A stretch of 49,609 nt of DNA from Gammaproteobacteria bacterium (GTDB taxonomy: Bacteria; Pseudomonadota; Gammaproteobacteria; Xanthomonadales; SZUA-36), in contig JAUIBE010000019.1 of NCBI GenBank assembly GCA_030428105.1, forward strand, positions 1 to 49,609. The letters run 5' to 3'. This document shows positions 1 through 10,041 of this stretch, in pieces. Below the pieces are notes generated by a model. It worked only from the letters and a program-made list of their open reading frames with translations. It ran no database searches and was not told the DNA's origin. Position 1 is the stretch's first letter, and each line of letters starts with the position of its first letter. The position numbers and the translations under genes were made by a program.

Positions 1-1266
1 CGATGAGTGTTCCTTCAGCGCCATCCGCACCGTGCCGTTGTCGGTGATGGTGTTCTTGATGCCCAGGCCGTGCGCCACCTCGTGGAACATGGTGTTGCCA
101 AAGAAGGCATCGAAGGTAATGTACTGGCGCTGGTCCTCGGCGATCAGCATCTCGGAGATCGGCATCAGGATCTGGTTGAACTTGGCCAGCATGGCGTTCT
201 TGAGCTGCAGGCGACGGGTGCCCTTGGCGAGCTGCACTTCCTCGTCATTGGGCAGGTTGATGGCGATGGTCTTGGAACCGGCATTGCAGTCGCCGGCGTA
301 AAAGATCACGTCATAGGCGTTCAAATCGGCATCTGAGCCCGGGGTTTCGGTCTTGTAGGCGTCCTCCACCGGCAGGCCGGCCTGCAGTTCGGGCAGGAAG
401 GCGGCGAAGCGCGCCAGGCGTTCGCTCCAGGCCATGTCCTTGACCAAAACGTAAGATTCGTACGCCGCGCGGTAGCCGAACAGCTTGTCCTCGTAGGTTT
501 CGATGGGGCCGATAACCACGTCAATCGGGTTGTTCTTCATGTCCATCCAGGCCATGTCGGAGGGCTGGAAGTCATCGCTCAACAATGCATCGGCGCGCAA
601 GCGAAGGTAGCCGGCGAACTCCGCGTCCTCGGCCAGGTCGGCTGCCTCGCGCAGCAGGCTTGCGGCACGGTCTAGCTGTTCGCCGAATACCTCGTGGTAA
701 GGCACCAACGTGAGGTTGCCGGCATCGTCGCGGCGCACCACCGAGTACAGCCCGGTCTTGTTGGGTTCATCCCAGGCTTCAAACTCTTCCTTGGTCATGT
801 CCTCGGGGTAGAACTGCGCGCCCAGCGGCTTGGGGCCGTAGGCTTCTACAAACGACTGGTCGCCGTCCAGGCGGTCCCAGGGGCCATAATTGATTTCCGC
901 GAAGCGGCGCTGGGCCGGGTCATCAATGCTGCTGAGCAGGGCATCCTTGTTGCCCCAGGCTTGCTGCCAGAACAGGCCGTCCATGATCTTGGATGCTTCG
1001 ATCAGCAGCGGAATCATCTGCTTTTGCGAATCGCTCAGGTGGTCGAGGCTGGCGGTCAGGCGCACCGGCGCGTAGATGTCGTAGCGCGAGGGCGCTTCGG
1101 TTTCATTGCTGTTGGAGGCGGTCACCTCGTCAACGGTCGCTTCAGGCGCGGCCTGGCTGGCTTCGGGCTCAGTGTTGCTTGCTGGCGGCGCCGAACGCTC
1201 GCAGGCAACGGCGAACACCAGGGTGGCGATTAGCGACAAAATCAGGCCGGTATTTCTGATACTCAT
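1..1266 (-). CDS. M49-like zinc peptidase (DPP III-type) lipoprotein, C-terminus beyond window
   Basis: The reading frame runs from an ATG at 1266 down to the window edge (422 codons seen, no stop). The N-terminus is a lipoprotein signal (hydrophobic run, then FAVAC with Cys at about residue 22), followed by a Ser/Glu/Thr-rich linker, so the protein is probably tethered in the periplasm or outer membrane. Near the cut end is a zinc-binding motif FHEVAHGLGIKNT (nt 85-50 region), an HExxH helix. Family knowledge: this size, acidic N-terminal half and motif fit the bacterial M49/dipeptidyl-peptidase-III-like hydrolases; classical DPP III has HExxGH, so this is the HExxH variant. The second zinc motif would lie outside the window. 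Divergent from fmdB. Confidence 0.62.
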   Translation of the reverse strand, partial: MSIRNTGLILSLIATLVFAVACERSAPPASNTEPEASQAAPEATVDEVTASNSNETEAPSRYDIYAPVRLTASLDHLSDSQKQMIPLLIEASKIMDGLFWQQAWGNKDALLSSIDDPAQRRFAEINYGPWDRLDGDQSFVEAYGPKPLGAQFYPEDMTKEEFEAWDEPNKTGLYSVVRRDDAGNLTLVPYHEVFGEQLDRAASLLREAADLAEDAEFAGYLRLRADALLSDDFQPSDMAWMDMKNNPIDVVIGPIETYEDKLFGYRAAYESYVLVKDMAWSERLARFAAFLPELQAGLPVEDAYKTETPGSDADLNAYDVIFYAGDCNAGSKTIAINLPNDEEVQLAKGTRRLQLKNAMLAKFNQILMPISEMLIAEDQRQYITFDAFFGNTMFHEVAHGLGIKNTITDNGTVRMALKEHSS

Positions 1267-1282
1267 GTTTGGCTCCACATAT

Positions 1283-1304
1283 TTTGCAAAGGCTGGGTTT
1301 GCAA
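1283..1304. promoter_or_regulatory. TTTGCAA direct repeat in divergent promoter region
   Basis: Two copies of TTTGCAA (1283-1289 and 1298-1304) lie 15 nt start-to-start in the region between the divergent M49 peptidase and fmdB genes. The core TTGCAA is itself palindromic. This geometry suits a helical-phase operator, but no regulator is identified. Confidence 0.25.
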
Positions 1305-1430
1305 TAACGCACGAAAGCGGAACATGATAACAATTTCACCCGCCACAAACCTTGGAATCCGCGCCGTTTCGCCCCATTTCTCGGGGGTCAAACGCGTCCC
1401 GCGAGATTTCGGGAAACAGGGTAGAACGAT

Positions 1431-1772
1431 ATGCCAATTTACGAGTATCGCTGCAATTCCTGCGGCCACGAACTGGAAAAACTGCAACGCATGAGCGAGG
1501 ACCCGTTAAGGGATTGTCCCGCCTGCGGAAAAGCCACTTTGCAACGCCTGATCTCGGCAGCGGGTTTCCGCCTGAAAGGCAGTGGCTGGTACGAAACCGA
1601 TTTCAAGAAGAGCAACAAGCGCAATGTCGCGGACTCGGCTTCGGGCAGCCCATCGGGCAGTTCGGCCAGCGGGGCTTCCGAGGGCAAGTCATCGTCGGAT
1701 ACGGCTGCCAAGTCATCAACGAGTAGTTCATCTTCGGGCACAACGGCAGGCAGCAAGGCCAGCACGGCCTGA
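1431..1772 (+). CDS. FmdB-family zinc ribbon protein
   Basis: 113 residues. The N-terminal third is a canonical FmdB regulatory zinc ribbon: [19 protein letters not shown] followed by a second CPACG pair, giving four zinc-binding cysteines, then the conserved [14 protein letters not shown] stretch. The C-terminal half is a low-complexity Ser/Gly/Ala tail with no recognizable fold. Biochemical role of the family is poorly defined. It sits directly upstream of aspS, the usual arrangement in many gammaproteobacteria, so co-transcription is likely (58 nt gap). Confidence 0.9.
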   Translation: MPIYEYRCNSCGHELEKLQRMSEDPLRDCPACGKATLQRLISAAGFRLKGSGWYETDFKKSNKRNVADSASGSPSGSSASGASEGKSSSDTAAKSSTSSSSSGTTAGSKASTA

Positions 1773-1830
1773 GGGCGTCCAGGCCAAACAGAACACAAAC
1801 CAAACACAAACCGAATTTTCAGGATTTTTC

Positions 1831-3594
1831 ATGCGTACACACCTTTGTGGACAGGTCACACACGAACTGGCGGGCGAATCCGTCCAGCTGTGCGGCTGGG
1901 TAGCCTCTCGCCGCGATCTGGGCGGCCTGATTTTCATCAGCCTGCGCGATATCGCTGGCATCGTGCAGGTGGTGGTGGAGCCCGACAGCGCCTGCTTTGC
2001 CGATGCCGAAAAGCTGCGCAACGAATACTGCGTACGCATCAGCGGCGAAGTGCGCATGCGCCCCGAATCGCAGTGGAACGAATCGATGGCGACCGGCCGG
2101 GTGGAAGTGGTGGCCACAGCGGTGGAACTGCTGAATGCCTCCGCGCCGCTGCCGCTTTTAATGAGCGACGAGGATGGCGAGGAAATCCGCCTCAAGCACC
2201 GTTATCTCGATTTACGCCGCCCGCGCATGCAGCGCAATATGCGGATTCGCTCCGCGATGAACCGCGCGATTCGGTCCTACCTGGATGGCGCTGGTTTCAA
2301 CGAGTTTGAAACCCCGATTCTCACCCGCGCCACGCCGGAAGGCGCTCGCGATTACCTGGTGCCCAGCCGCACCCAGCCGGGTCACTACTTTGCGCTGCCG
2401 CAGTCGCCACAGTTGTTCAAGCAGATCCTGATGATGTCGGGCATGGATCGCTATTACCAGATCGCCCGCTGTTTCCGCGATGAAGACCTGCGCGCAGACC
2501 GCCAGCCGGAATTCACCCAGCTCGATATGGAGTTGTCGTTCGTGGAAGAAGCGGATGTGCGCGAAGTGGCCGAGGACCTGGTGCGCAACCTCTTCAGTGA
2601 GGTGCTGGATGTAGCGCTGCCCGAGTCGTTTCCAATCCTTGGCTGGCGCGAGGCGATGGAGCGCTACGGCTCCGACAAGCCCGACCTGCGCATTCCGCTG
2701 GAGCTGGTCTCGGTGGATGAGCACGTGGCCCAAGTCGAGTTCAAGGTCTTCTCTGGCCCGGCGGCTGACCCGAAAAGCCGGGTTGCCGCGCTGCGTATTC
2801 CGGGTGGTGCATCGCTTTCGCGGAAACAGATCGACGAGTACACCGAGTTCGTGGGCCGTTACGGCGCCAGGGGCCTGGCCTGGATCAAGGTCAATGATGC
2901 GGCAGCCGGCCTGGAAGGTCTGCAATCGCCGATCGCCAAGTTCCTGGACGAGGCTGCGTGGAGCGGTATTGCATCGGCCACCGGCGCGCAAAGCGATGAC
3001 ATCCTGTTCTTTGGCGCTGGTGACTGGCTGACGGTCAGCACCTTCATGGGCGCACTGCTGCGCAAGGTGGGTCGCGACATGAGCCTGCTGGAGTCCGAAT
3101 GGGCGCCGCTGTGGGTCACCGAGTTCCCGATGTTCGAACGCGACGCCGAAACCGGCCGCCTCGACCCGCTGCACCACCCGTTTACCGCGCCGGTGGAAGA
3201 TGACGCTGCTGCGCTGGAAGCCAACCCGGAAGCGACGCTTTCAAAAGCCTACGACATGGTACTGAACGGTTCTGAAATTGGCGGCGGCTCCATCCGTATC
3301 CACCGCCAGGACATGCAGCAGGCCGTGTTCCGCCTGCTCAACATCAATGAAGAGGAGGCCCGCGAGAAGTTTGGCTTCCTGCTCGAAGCCCTGCGCTATG
3401 GCTGCCCGCCACACGGCGGTATTGCGTTTGGCCTCGACCGCATCGCAGCGCTGATGGCGGGCGAAGATTCCATCCGCGATGTGATTGCCTTCCCCAAGAC
3501 CACCGCTGCGCAGTGCCTGATGACCGGCGCGCCCTCGGAAGTGCCGGAAGAACAACTCAGTGATCTGCACATTCAGCCCATCCCGGAAGACTAG
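1831..3594 (+). CDS. aspS: Aspartyl-tRNA synthetase
   Basis: 587 residues, the normal length for bacterial-type AspRS. It charges tRNA-Asp with aspartate in the cytoplasm. Visible features are the N-terminal OB-fold anticodon-binding domain ([10 protein letters not shown]... to about residue 105), class II motif 1 and linker (RYLDLRRP), motif 2 ([16 protein letters not shown]), a GAD insertion domain, and motif 3 near the C-terminus ([15 protein letters not shown]). The open frame extends upstream to 1582 inside fmdB, but the ATG at 1831 gives the conserved MRTHxCG start. Whether it is discriminating or also charges tRNA-Asn cannot be told from this window. Confidence 0.98.
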   Translation: MRTHLCGQVTHELAGESVQLCGWVASRRDLGGLIFISLRDIAGIVQVVVEPDSACFADAEKLRNEYCVRISGEVRMRPESQWNESMATGRVEVVATAVELLNASAPLPLLMSDEDGEEIRLKHRYLDLRRPRMQRNMRIRSAMNRAIRSYLDGAGFNEFETPILTRATPEGARDYLVPSRTQPGHYFALPQSPQLFKQILMMSGMDRYYQIARCFRDEDLRADRQPEFTQLDMELSFVEEADVREVAEDLVRNLFSEVLDVALPESFPILGWREAMERYGSDKPDLRIPLELVSVDEHVAQVEFKVFSGPAADPKSRVAALRIPGGASLSRKQIDEYTEFVGRYGARGLAWIKVNDAAAGLEGLQSPIAKFLDEAAWSGIASATGAQSDDILFFGAGDWLTVSTFMGALLRKVGRDMSLLESEWAPLWVTEFPMFERDAETGRLDPLHHPFTAPVEDDAAALEANPEATLSKAYDMVLNGSEIGGGSIRIHRQDMQQAVFRLLNINEEEAREKFGFLLEALRYGCPPHGGIAFGLDRIAALMAGEDSIRDVIAFPKTTAAQCLMTGAPSEVPEEQLSDLHIQPIPED

Positions 3595-3634
3595 GGTGAC
3601 GGCGCCTCGGCAGCGGCACGACTGAGCCGGGCCA

Positions 3635-4534
3635 ATGACCGAGCACCAGCAAAACAAGCGCCTGGGTATCGCTGCCGCATTGGCGGCGTTCGGCACCTGG
3701 GGGCTGGTGCCGATTTACTTCAAGTGGCTGTCTCACGTTTCCGCCATCGAGATCCTGGTGCACCGGGTGGTCTGGTCGATCCCGGTGCTGGTGGCTTTCC
3801 TGCTGATTCGCGATGGGCGCAAGTTCGTCACCAAAATGGTGCTGCCGCCCAAAGCCATCGCCACCTTGCTGCTTTCCGGCGCCCTGGTGGCCACCAACTG
3901 GCTGGTGTTCGTGTGGGCGGTGACCAATGACCAGATCCTGGAAACCAGCCTGGGTTATTTCATCAACCCGCTTGTGAACGTGGTTCTTGGGCTGGTGTTC
4001 CTCAAAGAACGATTGACCCGCGCCCAGGTATTCGCCGTATCCATTGCCGCAGCCGGCACGGCCTACCTGGCGTGGTACCTGGGGCAGGCGCCGTGGATTT
4101 CATTGGTGCTGGCGCTGTCGTTCGGGTTTTATGGACTGGTGCGTAAGCAACTGGCCGTGGGCCCCATGACCGGGTTGCTGTGGGAGGCGATGTTGTTGGC
4201 GCTGCCCGCCCTTGGCGCCCTGGTGTGGTTGCACACCGGCACGGGTATCCAGTTTGGCGCCGAATCGGCCAGCACTGACTGGCTGCTGGTTGGTACCGGT
4301 ATACTGACCATTCTGCCGCTGGTGTGGTTTAACACCGCGGCGCAGAATCTGCCGCTAACCACGGTTGGGTTTTTTCAGTACATGGCGCCATCCATCACCT
4401 TTATCCTGGCCGTGTTTGTTTATGACGAGCCATTTAACCAGGGCTATGCAGTGGCCTTTGGCTGCATCTGGCTGTCGCTGGTGATGGTTTCCCTCGAATC
4501 CGCATTCAGGCCGCGGCGTAACCGAATGCCATGA
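3635..4534 (+). CDS. rarD: EamA-family transporter, RarD
   Basis: 299 residues with about ten predicted membrane helices in two repeats, typical of the drug/metabolite transporter superfamily. The start TEHQQNKRLGIAAALAAFGTWGLVPIYFK and the internal ETSLGYFINPLVNV and GFFQYMAPS motifs are hallmarks of RarD (chloramphenicol-sensitivity protein family). The transported substrate is unknown. It follows aspS by 40 nt and overlaps the next gene by 4 nt (ATGA), suggesting translational coupling. Confidence 0.93.
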   Translation: MTEHQQNKRLGIAAALAAFGTWGLVPIYFKWLSHVSAIEILVHRVVWSIPVLVAFLLIRDGRKFVTKMVLPPKAIATLLLSGALVATNWLVFVWAVTNDQILETSLGYFINPLVNVVLGLVFLKERLTRAQVFAVSIAAAGTAYLAWYLGQAPWISLVLALSFGFYGLVRKQLAVGPMTGLLWEAMLLALPALGALVWLHTGTGIQFGAESASTDWLLVGTGILTILPLVWFNTAAQNLPLTTVGFFQYMAPSITFILAVFVYDEPFNQGYAVAFGCIWLSLVMVSLESAFRPRRNRMP

Positions 4535-5190
4535 ACACTGCCGCCGTCATCAAGACCACCAACGTGGTGCTGGTGCACGGTTTATGGCTGCGAAGCTGGG
4601 CGATGCGGCGCATTGGGCACTACCTGCAGCGCTGCGGTTACGACACGCGTTCTTTCAGCTATCCGACCACCCACCAGGACTTGCGCACCCAGGCCGAGTC
4701 GCTGTTCGAATTTTCGGTTTCACCCTCCGGCGAGCTACCAAATTTCGTGGCGCACAGCATGGGCGGCTTGATCACGGTGCAGATGCTGATGCTCCACCAG
4801 CAAATTCCCTCCGGTCGCATTGTGCTGCTGGGCTCCCCTTTGCGCGGCAGCTCGGTTGCCAAGACGGTTGCCGACTGGCCGGGCGGCCACAAGGCCCTGG
4901 GCAAGGCCGAGGAGACCCTGGTACGGGGGCTGGAGGGCTGGCCGTACGAGCGCGATGTTGGAATGGTCGCCGGCACCCGGTCCCTGGGGCTGGGCGTTCT
5001 GGCGGGCGGCGCAAAAAGAGTGGGGGATGGCACGGTGCTGGCCGAAGAGAGCCATCACGAGGCCCTCGATGACCATATCGAGATGGCGGTTACTCACACC
5101 AGCATGCTGCTGTCGTCGCGGGTGGCGCACCAGGCGGCGCATTTCCTCCGCCACGGCATCTTCGATCACTCCGCTAAATCTCGTCCCTGA
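4531..5190 (+). CDS. Alpha/beta hydrolase, esterase/lipase type
   Basis: 219 residues. Starts with the oxyanion-hole segment VVLVHGLW and has the nucleophile elbow AHSMGG (Ser near residue 77), a typical small alpha/beta hydrolase. A C-terminal His (…AVTHTSML) is a plausible third catalytic residue. No signal peptide, so cytoplasmic. Resembles the triacylglycerol-lipase/PGAP1-like esterases that lack a lid; substrate unknown. Its ATG overlaps the rarD stop. The 3' end overlaps by 17 nt the convergent PLD gene. Confidence 0.8.
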   Translation: MNTAAVIKTTNVVLVHGLWLRSWAMRRIGHYLQRCGYDTRSFSYPTTHQDLRTQAESLFEFSVSPSGELPNFVAHSMGGLITVQMLMLHQQIPSGRIVLLGSPLRGSSVAKTVADWPGGHKALGKAEETLVRGLEGWPYERDVGMVAGTRSLGLGVLAGGAKRVGDGTVLAEESHHEALDDHIEMAVTHTSMLLSSRVAHQAAHFLRHGIFDHSAKSRP

Positions 5191-6331
5191 ACGGTTTTAG
5201 CGCCAGCGCCAGCACCTTTTGCGTTAGCGATGTTGGGTGCGAGGCTGCCTGTGGGGGGTGGCTCTGCTTAACGTCTTCTTCAAAGTGCTGCTCAAGCGTC
5301 GCGGTGATGTCCTTATCTAGAATGGTCAGCGCGATTTCTTCATCTTTCTTCACCGACCGGCGGTTAACGTTGATTGACCCGACCATGGCTACTTCCCCGT
5401 CCACCAGCAAGGCCTTGGTGTGCATCATGCTTGGCTGGTAGATCCAGATGTTTACGCCCATCTCCTTCAGCGGTTCGAACAGATCTCGCGCCATCACCTG
5501 GCTGATGCGCATGTCGATGTATGGGCCGGGAATGAGCAAGCTGACGTCCACGCCGCGTTGGGTGGCCTCGCCCAACAGGCGCATCAACGCCTCGGTAGGG
5601 TTGAAATACGGTGTCTGCAGGTAAATGCGATGTTTCGCGGCTGCAAGCAGGGCTTCCAGCACGCGCTCGGAGTCGTCAAAACCAATCTGCACCGAACCAT
5701 CGATGACCGCGATCTCCACATCGCCATCAGCACACGGCCTTTCGCAAACGATGTCCCCACGTCCCAGTGGGTGGCCGGCATCCCGCCAATCGGTCAGGAA
5801 TGCGGCCTTCAGCTCCAGGGCAACAGGGCCTTCAACCCGGAAGTGGGTGTCACGCCACTCATCTGGCGCCTGTCCGTTGCCTTCCCATTCCGATGCGATG
5901 CCAACGCCGCCGGTAAAACCGACCCGGTCGTCGATGACGATGATCTTGCGGTGGGTGCGGTGGTCGCTTTCCCAGAATTTCCAGCGCACAACCGGACGGA
6001 AGCGTTCCACCTCGGCGCCGGCTGATTTCATTTTCTGAACCAGCGCGTCGTCCATCGGCGTGCTGCCGTAGTCATCCAGCAACACGCGCACTCGGACGCC
6101 AGCCCGTGCCCTGGCGGCGAGGGTGTCGGCGACTTTGCGTGCAATCTCCCCCTTCCAGTAAACGAAAGTAAGAAAGTCGATGGATTGCTTGGCCGCCTGA
6201 AGGGCCTGAAGGATGGCGGGGAAAATTTCCACGCCATTCTTCAGGACGTCGACCTGGTTGCCTTTCACGAACCTGGCACCGACGGTCGACTCAATGGCCG
6301 CCTTCAGGTACTCACGCTGGCCACTCGGCAT
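5174..6331 (-). CDS. Phospholipase D / cardiolipin synthase-like protein
   Basis: 385 residues with two HKD phosphodiesterase motifs, HRTHRKIIVIDD (about residue 127) and MHTKALLVDGEVAMVGSINV (about residue 303), so one polypeptide holds both half-sites of a PLD active site. Length and motif spacing match ClsA/ClsB-type cardiolipin synthases without the N-terminal transmembrane hairpin, most like ClsB/YbhO. The likely reaction is transfer of a phosphatidyl group between phospholipids; other PLD activities cannot be excluded. It begins 8 nt after the DUF1328 gene stop and probably depends on the same sigma-54-like promoter. Confidence 0.87.
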   Translation of the reverse strand: MPSGQREYLKAAIESTVGARFVKGNQVDVLKNGVEIFPAILQALQAAKQSIDFLTFVYWKGEIARKVADTLAARARAGVRVRVLLDDYGSTPMDDALVQKMKSAGAEVERFRPVVRWKFWESDHRTHRKIIVIDDRVGFTGGVGIASEWEGNGQAPDEWRDTHFRVEGPVALELKAAFLTDWRDAGHPLGRGDIVCERPCADGDVEIAVIDGSVQIGFDDSERVLEALLAAAKHRIYLQTPYFNPTEALMRLLGEATQRGVDVSLLIPGPYIDMRISQVMARDLFEPLKEMGVNIWIYQPSMMHTKALLVDGEVAMVGSINVNRRSVKKDEEIALTILDKDITATLEQHFEEDVKQSHPPQAASHPTSLTQKVLALALKPFRDEI

Positions 6332-6339
6332 CGCGTTCG

Positions 6340-6495
6340 TCAGACCCTTCGTTTAAGAAACAGGACCACGGCGATGATCAGGCCAACAACAAACAGAATC
6401 CAGGCGATGTTGGAAGCTGCGCCAGCAACTCCGCTGAGGCCGAGCAGACCGGCAACCAGGGCGATAATCAGGAATGTCAGAGCCCATCCAAACAT
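6340..6495 (-). CDS. DUF1328 small membrane protein (copy 1)
   Basis: A 51-residue gene. MFGWALTFLIIALVAG followed by GLSGVAGAASNIAWILF matches the two-helix DUF1328/YtjA family; the Gly-rich turn GVAGAA between helices is diagnostic. Strong ribosome site (GAGGAGG) 8 nt before ATG at 6495. Function of the family is unknown; members are often stress induced. It leads the PLD gene. A paralogue lies at 16450-16623, and both have a sigma-54-type promoter. Confidence 0.88.
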   Translation of the reverse strand: MFGWALTFLIIALVAGLLGLSGVAGAASNIAWILFVVGLIIAVVLFLKRRV

Positions 6496-6536
6496 GTTTC
6501 TTTCCTCCTCGTAGGTTTGACTTGCAAGTATTCATC

Positions 6537-6553
6537 ATGCAAAACATATGCCA
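6537..6553 (-). promoter_or_regulatory. Predicted sigma-54 (-24/-12) promoter for DUF1328-PLD operon
   Basis: On the minus strand the sequence is TGGCATATGTTTTGCAT: GG and GC dinucleotides separated by exactly 10 nt, matching TGGCAC-N5-TTGCA. The start of transcription would be near 6526, giving a leader of about 30 nt before the ATG at 6495. It is one of five sites in the window with the same TGGCA(C/T)-N6-TGCAT form. Confidence 0.75.
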
Positions 6554-6746
6554 CCGCCATGATCTGGCAGCGGTACTGGCGCAGCGGAGGTTTGGGTGTA
6601 TGCGCAAACGCCGGTTTCGAGGAAGTTTTTCCATGGCGTGGTAAGAAATACACTGTGGGGCAAGTCCGTCTCATGTGCCGTGAACGTGGTAAAATTTGTC
6701 GTTTGACCAGGCACTGTTCCACAGCAAGCATTGGAGTGATTGAATT

Positions 6747-7490
6747 ATGGCCGGCCATAGTAAATGGGCGAATATCCAGCACAAGAAAAAAGCCGTCGAC
6801 GCCAAGCGTGGCAAGATCTTTACCCGCATTAACCGCGAAATTACCGTGGCAGCCCGCGAGGGCGGCGGCGACCCGGATTCCAATCCGCGCCTGCGCCTGG
6901 CGGTGGACAAGGCCAATGCGGCCAACATGCCCAAGGACAACATCGAGCGCGCCATCAAGAAAGCCACCGGCGAACTCGAGGGCGTTGATTACCAGGAAAT
7001 CCGTTACGAGGGCTACGCGCCCGGCGGCGTGGCTGTGCTGGTGGAATGCCTCACCGACAACCGCAACCGCACCGTGGCTGATGTGCGCCATGCCTTTACC
7101 AAGCACGGCGGCAACCTGGGCACCGATGGCTCTGTGGCCTACCTGTTCAGCAAGGTCGGAGTTTTGAACTTTGCCCCCGGTACCTCGGAGGACGAGGTGA
7201 TGGAAGCGGCCCTGGAAGCGGGCGCCGAGGATATCGAAGTGGCTGATGATGGCTCCATCGAGGTCACCACCAGCCCGGAAGCCTACTCTGACGTGGTTGC
7301 GGCCATGACCGAAGCCGGCCTGGAGCCGGAAAACGCCGAGGTCACCATGCGCGCCAGCACCGAGGTGGAACTCGACGTCGAAACCGGCCAGAAAGTACTG
7401 CGCTTCCTCGACGTGCTCGAAGACCTGGACGATACCCAGGACGTTTACTCCAACGCCGACATCCCCGACGAAGCCTACGAGGACGGGTGA
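6747..7490 (+). CDS. yebC: YebC/PmpR-family DNA-binding or translation-associated protein
   Basis: 247 residues, full family length. Begins [20 protein letters not shown], the invariant YebC signature, and contains the conserved [17 protein letters not shown] segment. Family members are described as transcriptional regulators (PmpR) and recently as ribosome-associated factors. Located immediately upstream of ruvC, the standard gammaproteobacterial arrangement. Intergenic DNA 6496-6746 upstream holds the oppositely oriented sigma-54-type site and no additional convincing gene. Confidence 0.97.
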   Translation: MAGHSKWANIQHKKKAVDAKRGKIFTRINREITVAAREGGGDPDSNPRLRLAVDKANAANMPKDNIERAIKKATGELEGVDYQEIRYEGYAPGGVAVLVECLTDNRNRTVADVRHAFTKHGGNLGTDGSVAYLFSKVGVLNFAPGTSEDEVMEAALEAGAEDIEVADDGSIEVTTSPEAYSDVVAAMTEAGLEPENAEVTMRASTEVELDVETGQKVLRFLDVLEDLDDTQDVYSNADIPDEAYEDG

Positions 7491-7521
7491 GCCGAATCAT
7501 CGATCAGCCAGGCGCCAACGC

Positions 7522-8010
7522 GTGAAAATTCTCGGGATTGATCCCGGCTCGCGCCGCACCGGTTACGGCATCATCCTGGTCCGTGGCGACCAGTCGGCGC
7601 TGGTGCAGGCGGGCGTCATTAACGCCGGTACCGGCGATTTCCCCCAACGCCTGGGCACCATCTTTTCCGAGCTTTGTGAAATCATCGCCACCCACGCGCC
7701 CGACGAGGTCGCGGTTGAAACGGTGTTTGTCGCCCACAACGCCGGCTCTGCACTGAAACTGGGCCAGGCCCGCGGTGCGGCCATTTGTGCCGCCATCTCC
7801 GCCGGCCTGCCGGTGAGTGAATATGCGCCGCGCGCGGTGAAGCAGGCAATGGTAGGGAAGGGTGGCGCCGACAAGTCGCAAGTGCAGCACATGGTTCGGG
7901 TGTTGTTGAGTCATTCCGAGGCGCTGGCCGAAGACGCCGCCGACGCGCTGGCTGTGGCATTATGTCACCAGCATACGCAACAGACCCTGAACCGCCTGAA
8001 TCCGCGGTGA
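7522..8010 (+). CDS. ruvC: Crossover junction endodeoxyribonuclease RuvC
   Basis: 162 residues starting with GTG at 7522. It resolves Holliday junctions as a dimer together with RuvAB. Catalytic acidic residues are visible: Asp in KILGIDPGSRRTGYG (residue 7), Glu in VAVETVFVAHN (about 67), and the C-terminal Asp pair in AEDAADALAVALCH (about 139-142). It follows yebC by 31 nt. Confidence 0.97.
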   Translation: MKILGIDPGSRRTGYGIILVRGDQSALVQAGVINAGTGDFPQRLGTIFSELCEIIATHAPDEVAVETVFVAHNAGSALKLGQARGAAICAAISAGLPVSEYAPRAVKQAMVGKGGADKSQVQHMVRVLLSHSEALAEDAADALAVALCHQHTQQTLNRLNPR

Positions 8011-8041
8011 ACAGGGCGCCGCTAAACCCTGGGCTTGGCAG

Positions 8042-8638
8042 ATGATTGGCCGTCTTTCCGGAACGCTGGTGTACAAGCAGCCGCCGATGTTGATCATCGA
8101 CGTGGCGGGTGTTGGCTACGAAGTGGAAGCCCCGCTGGGGGTGTTCTCCGAGTTGCCCGAACTGAACAGCAAGGTGGTGATCCTCACACACCTGCAGATC
8201 AAGGACGACGCCCACACCCTGTATGGGTTTTCCAGCGACGCCCAACGCACCCTGTTTCGCCAGTTGCTCAAGATCAGCGGCATCGGCGCCAAGCTGGCGC
8301 TGACCATTCTTTCCGGCGCCTCGGGCGATGAGCTGGCGCGCTTCGTGGCCGAAGGCGACAGCGCTTCCCTCACCCGGCTGCCTGGCATCGGCAAGAAAAC
8401 TGCCGAGCGCATCATCATGGAATTGAAAGACAAGCTGGATGGCATCGACGCCTCGCTCGCACCCGCAGTGAGCGGCGCCACGCCAGCCAGCGGCCCGGCC
8501 GGCGAAGCCGCCAGGGCGCTCACCGCTTTGGGTTACAAGCCGCAGGAAGCCGCCCGCATGGTGCGCGCGGTGATCGAGCCCGATATGAGCGCTGAAGACC
8601 TGATCCGCAGCGCGCTAAAATCGGCGGGCCAGGGTTAA
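8042..8638 (+). CDS. ruvA: Holliday junction branch migration protein RuvA
   Basis: 198 residues. N-terminal OB domain (MIGRLSGTLVYKQPP), two helix-hairpin-helix motifs (LLKISGIGAKLAL and LTRLPGIGKKTAERIIMELKD), a variable linker rich in Ala/Gly and the C-terminal RuvB-contacting domain (ALTALGYKPQEAARMVRAV). Binds the four-way junction as a tetramer and loads RuvB. It lies 31 nt after ruvC and 23 nt before ruvB. Confidence 0.97.
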   Translation: MIGRLSGTLVYKQPPMLIIDVAGVGYEVEAPLGVFSELPELNSKVVILTHLQIKDDAHTLYGFSSDAQRTLFRQLLKISGIGAKLALTILSGASGDELARFVAEGDSASLTRLPGIGKKTAERIIMELKDKLDGIDASLAPAVSGATPASGPAGEAARALTALGYKPQEAARMVRAVIEPDMSAEDLIRSALKSAGQG

Positions 8639-8661
8639 GCCCATGAATATGGAAGCAGCGC

Positions 8662-9696
<1,035 letters not shown>

Positions 9697-9715
9697 ACTC
9701 CCAATGAAAGTTGCC

Positions 9716-9813
9716 CGCCAAATAGGTTCCTCCAAAACCCGCCGTGAATACGTCCCTGTAGGCTCCTCGCCGGGGTCCATCCCGTCGAGGGTTTTGGAGG
9801 AACCTATTCGGCG
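9716..9813. repeat. Long inverted repeat 1, downstream of ruvB
   Basis: Arms 9716-9740 and 9789-9813 are reverse complements at 24 of 25 positions, enclosing a 48-nt loop. The stem includes AGGTTCCTCCAAAACCC. The loop contains GTGAATACGTCCCTGTAGGC, which recurs, inverted and diverged, in the neighbouring element at 9911-9933. No poly-T tract follows, so it is unlikely to be just a simple terminator. Confidence 0.85.
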
Positions 9814-9855
9814 GACAACGATGCACCGCCTTCCCACGCTGGCTGTGGGCTGCAA

Positions 9856-9962
9856 GTGGTGGGGTGATATACCCTTTCCACGACCTTAAATGGCAGGACG
9901 TCATTTAAGAGCTACAGGGATGTATTTATGCGTGTCGGGGAAAGGGTATATCACCCCACCAC
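9856..9962. repeat. Long perfect inverted repeat 2, with nested palindrome
   Basis: Arms 9856-9879 and 9939-9962 are perfect reverse complements over 24 nt (core GGGGTGATATACCCTTTCC) and pairing resumes for about 4 bp after one mismatch. Inside lies a second perfect 8-nt inverted repeat, CTTAAATG (9885-9892) and CATTTAAG (9902-9909), then CTACAGGGATGTATTTATG, a diverged inverted copy of the loop motif of repeat 1. Together the pair occupies most of the 345-nt ruvB-ybgC gap; no gene is seen there. Confidence 0.85.
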
Positions 9963-10041
9963 CCGGCACCGTTCCAGGGTTTCGCAATTGACCCGCAGGC
10001 ACTTACCCAGCGGCAAAACAGAAGAAACAAAAAAGGAACCA

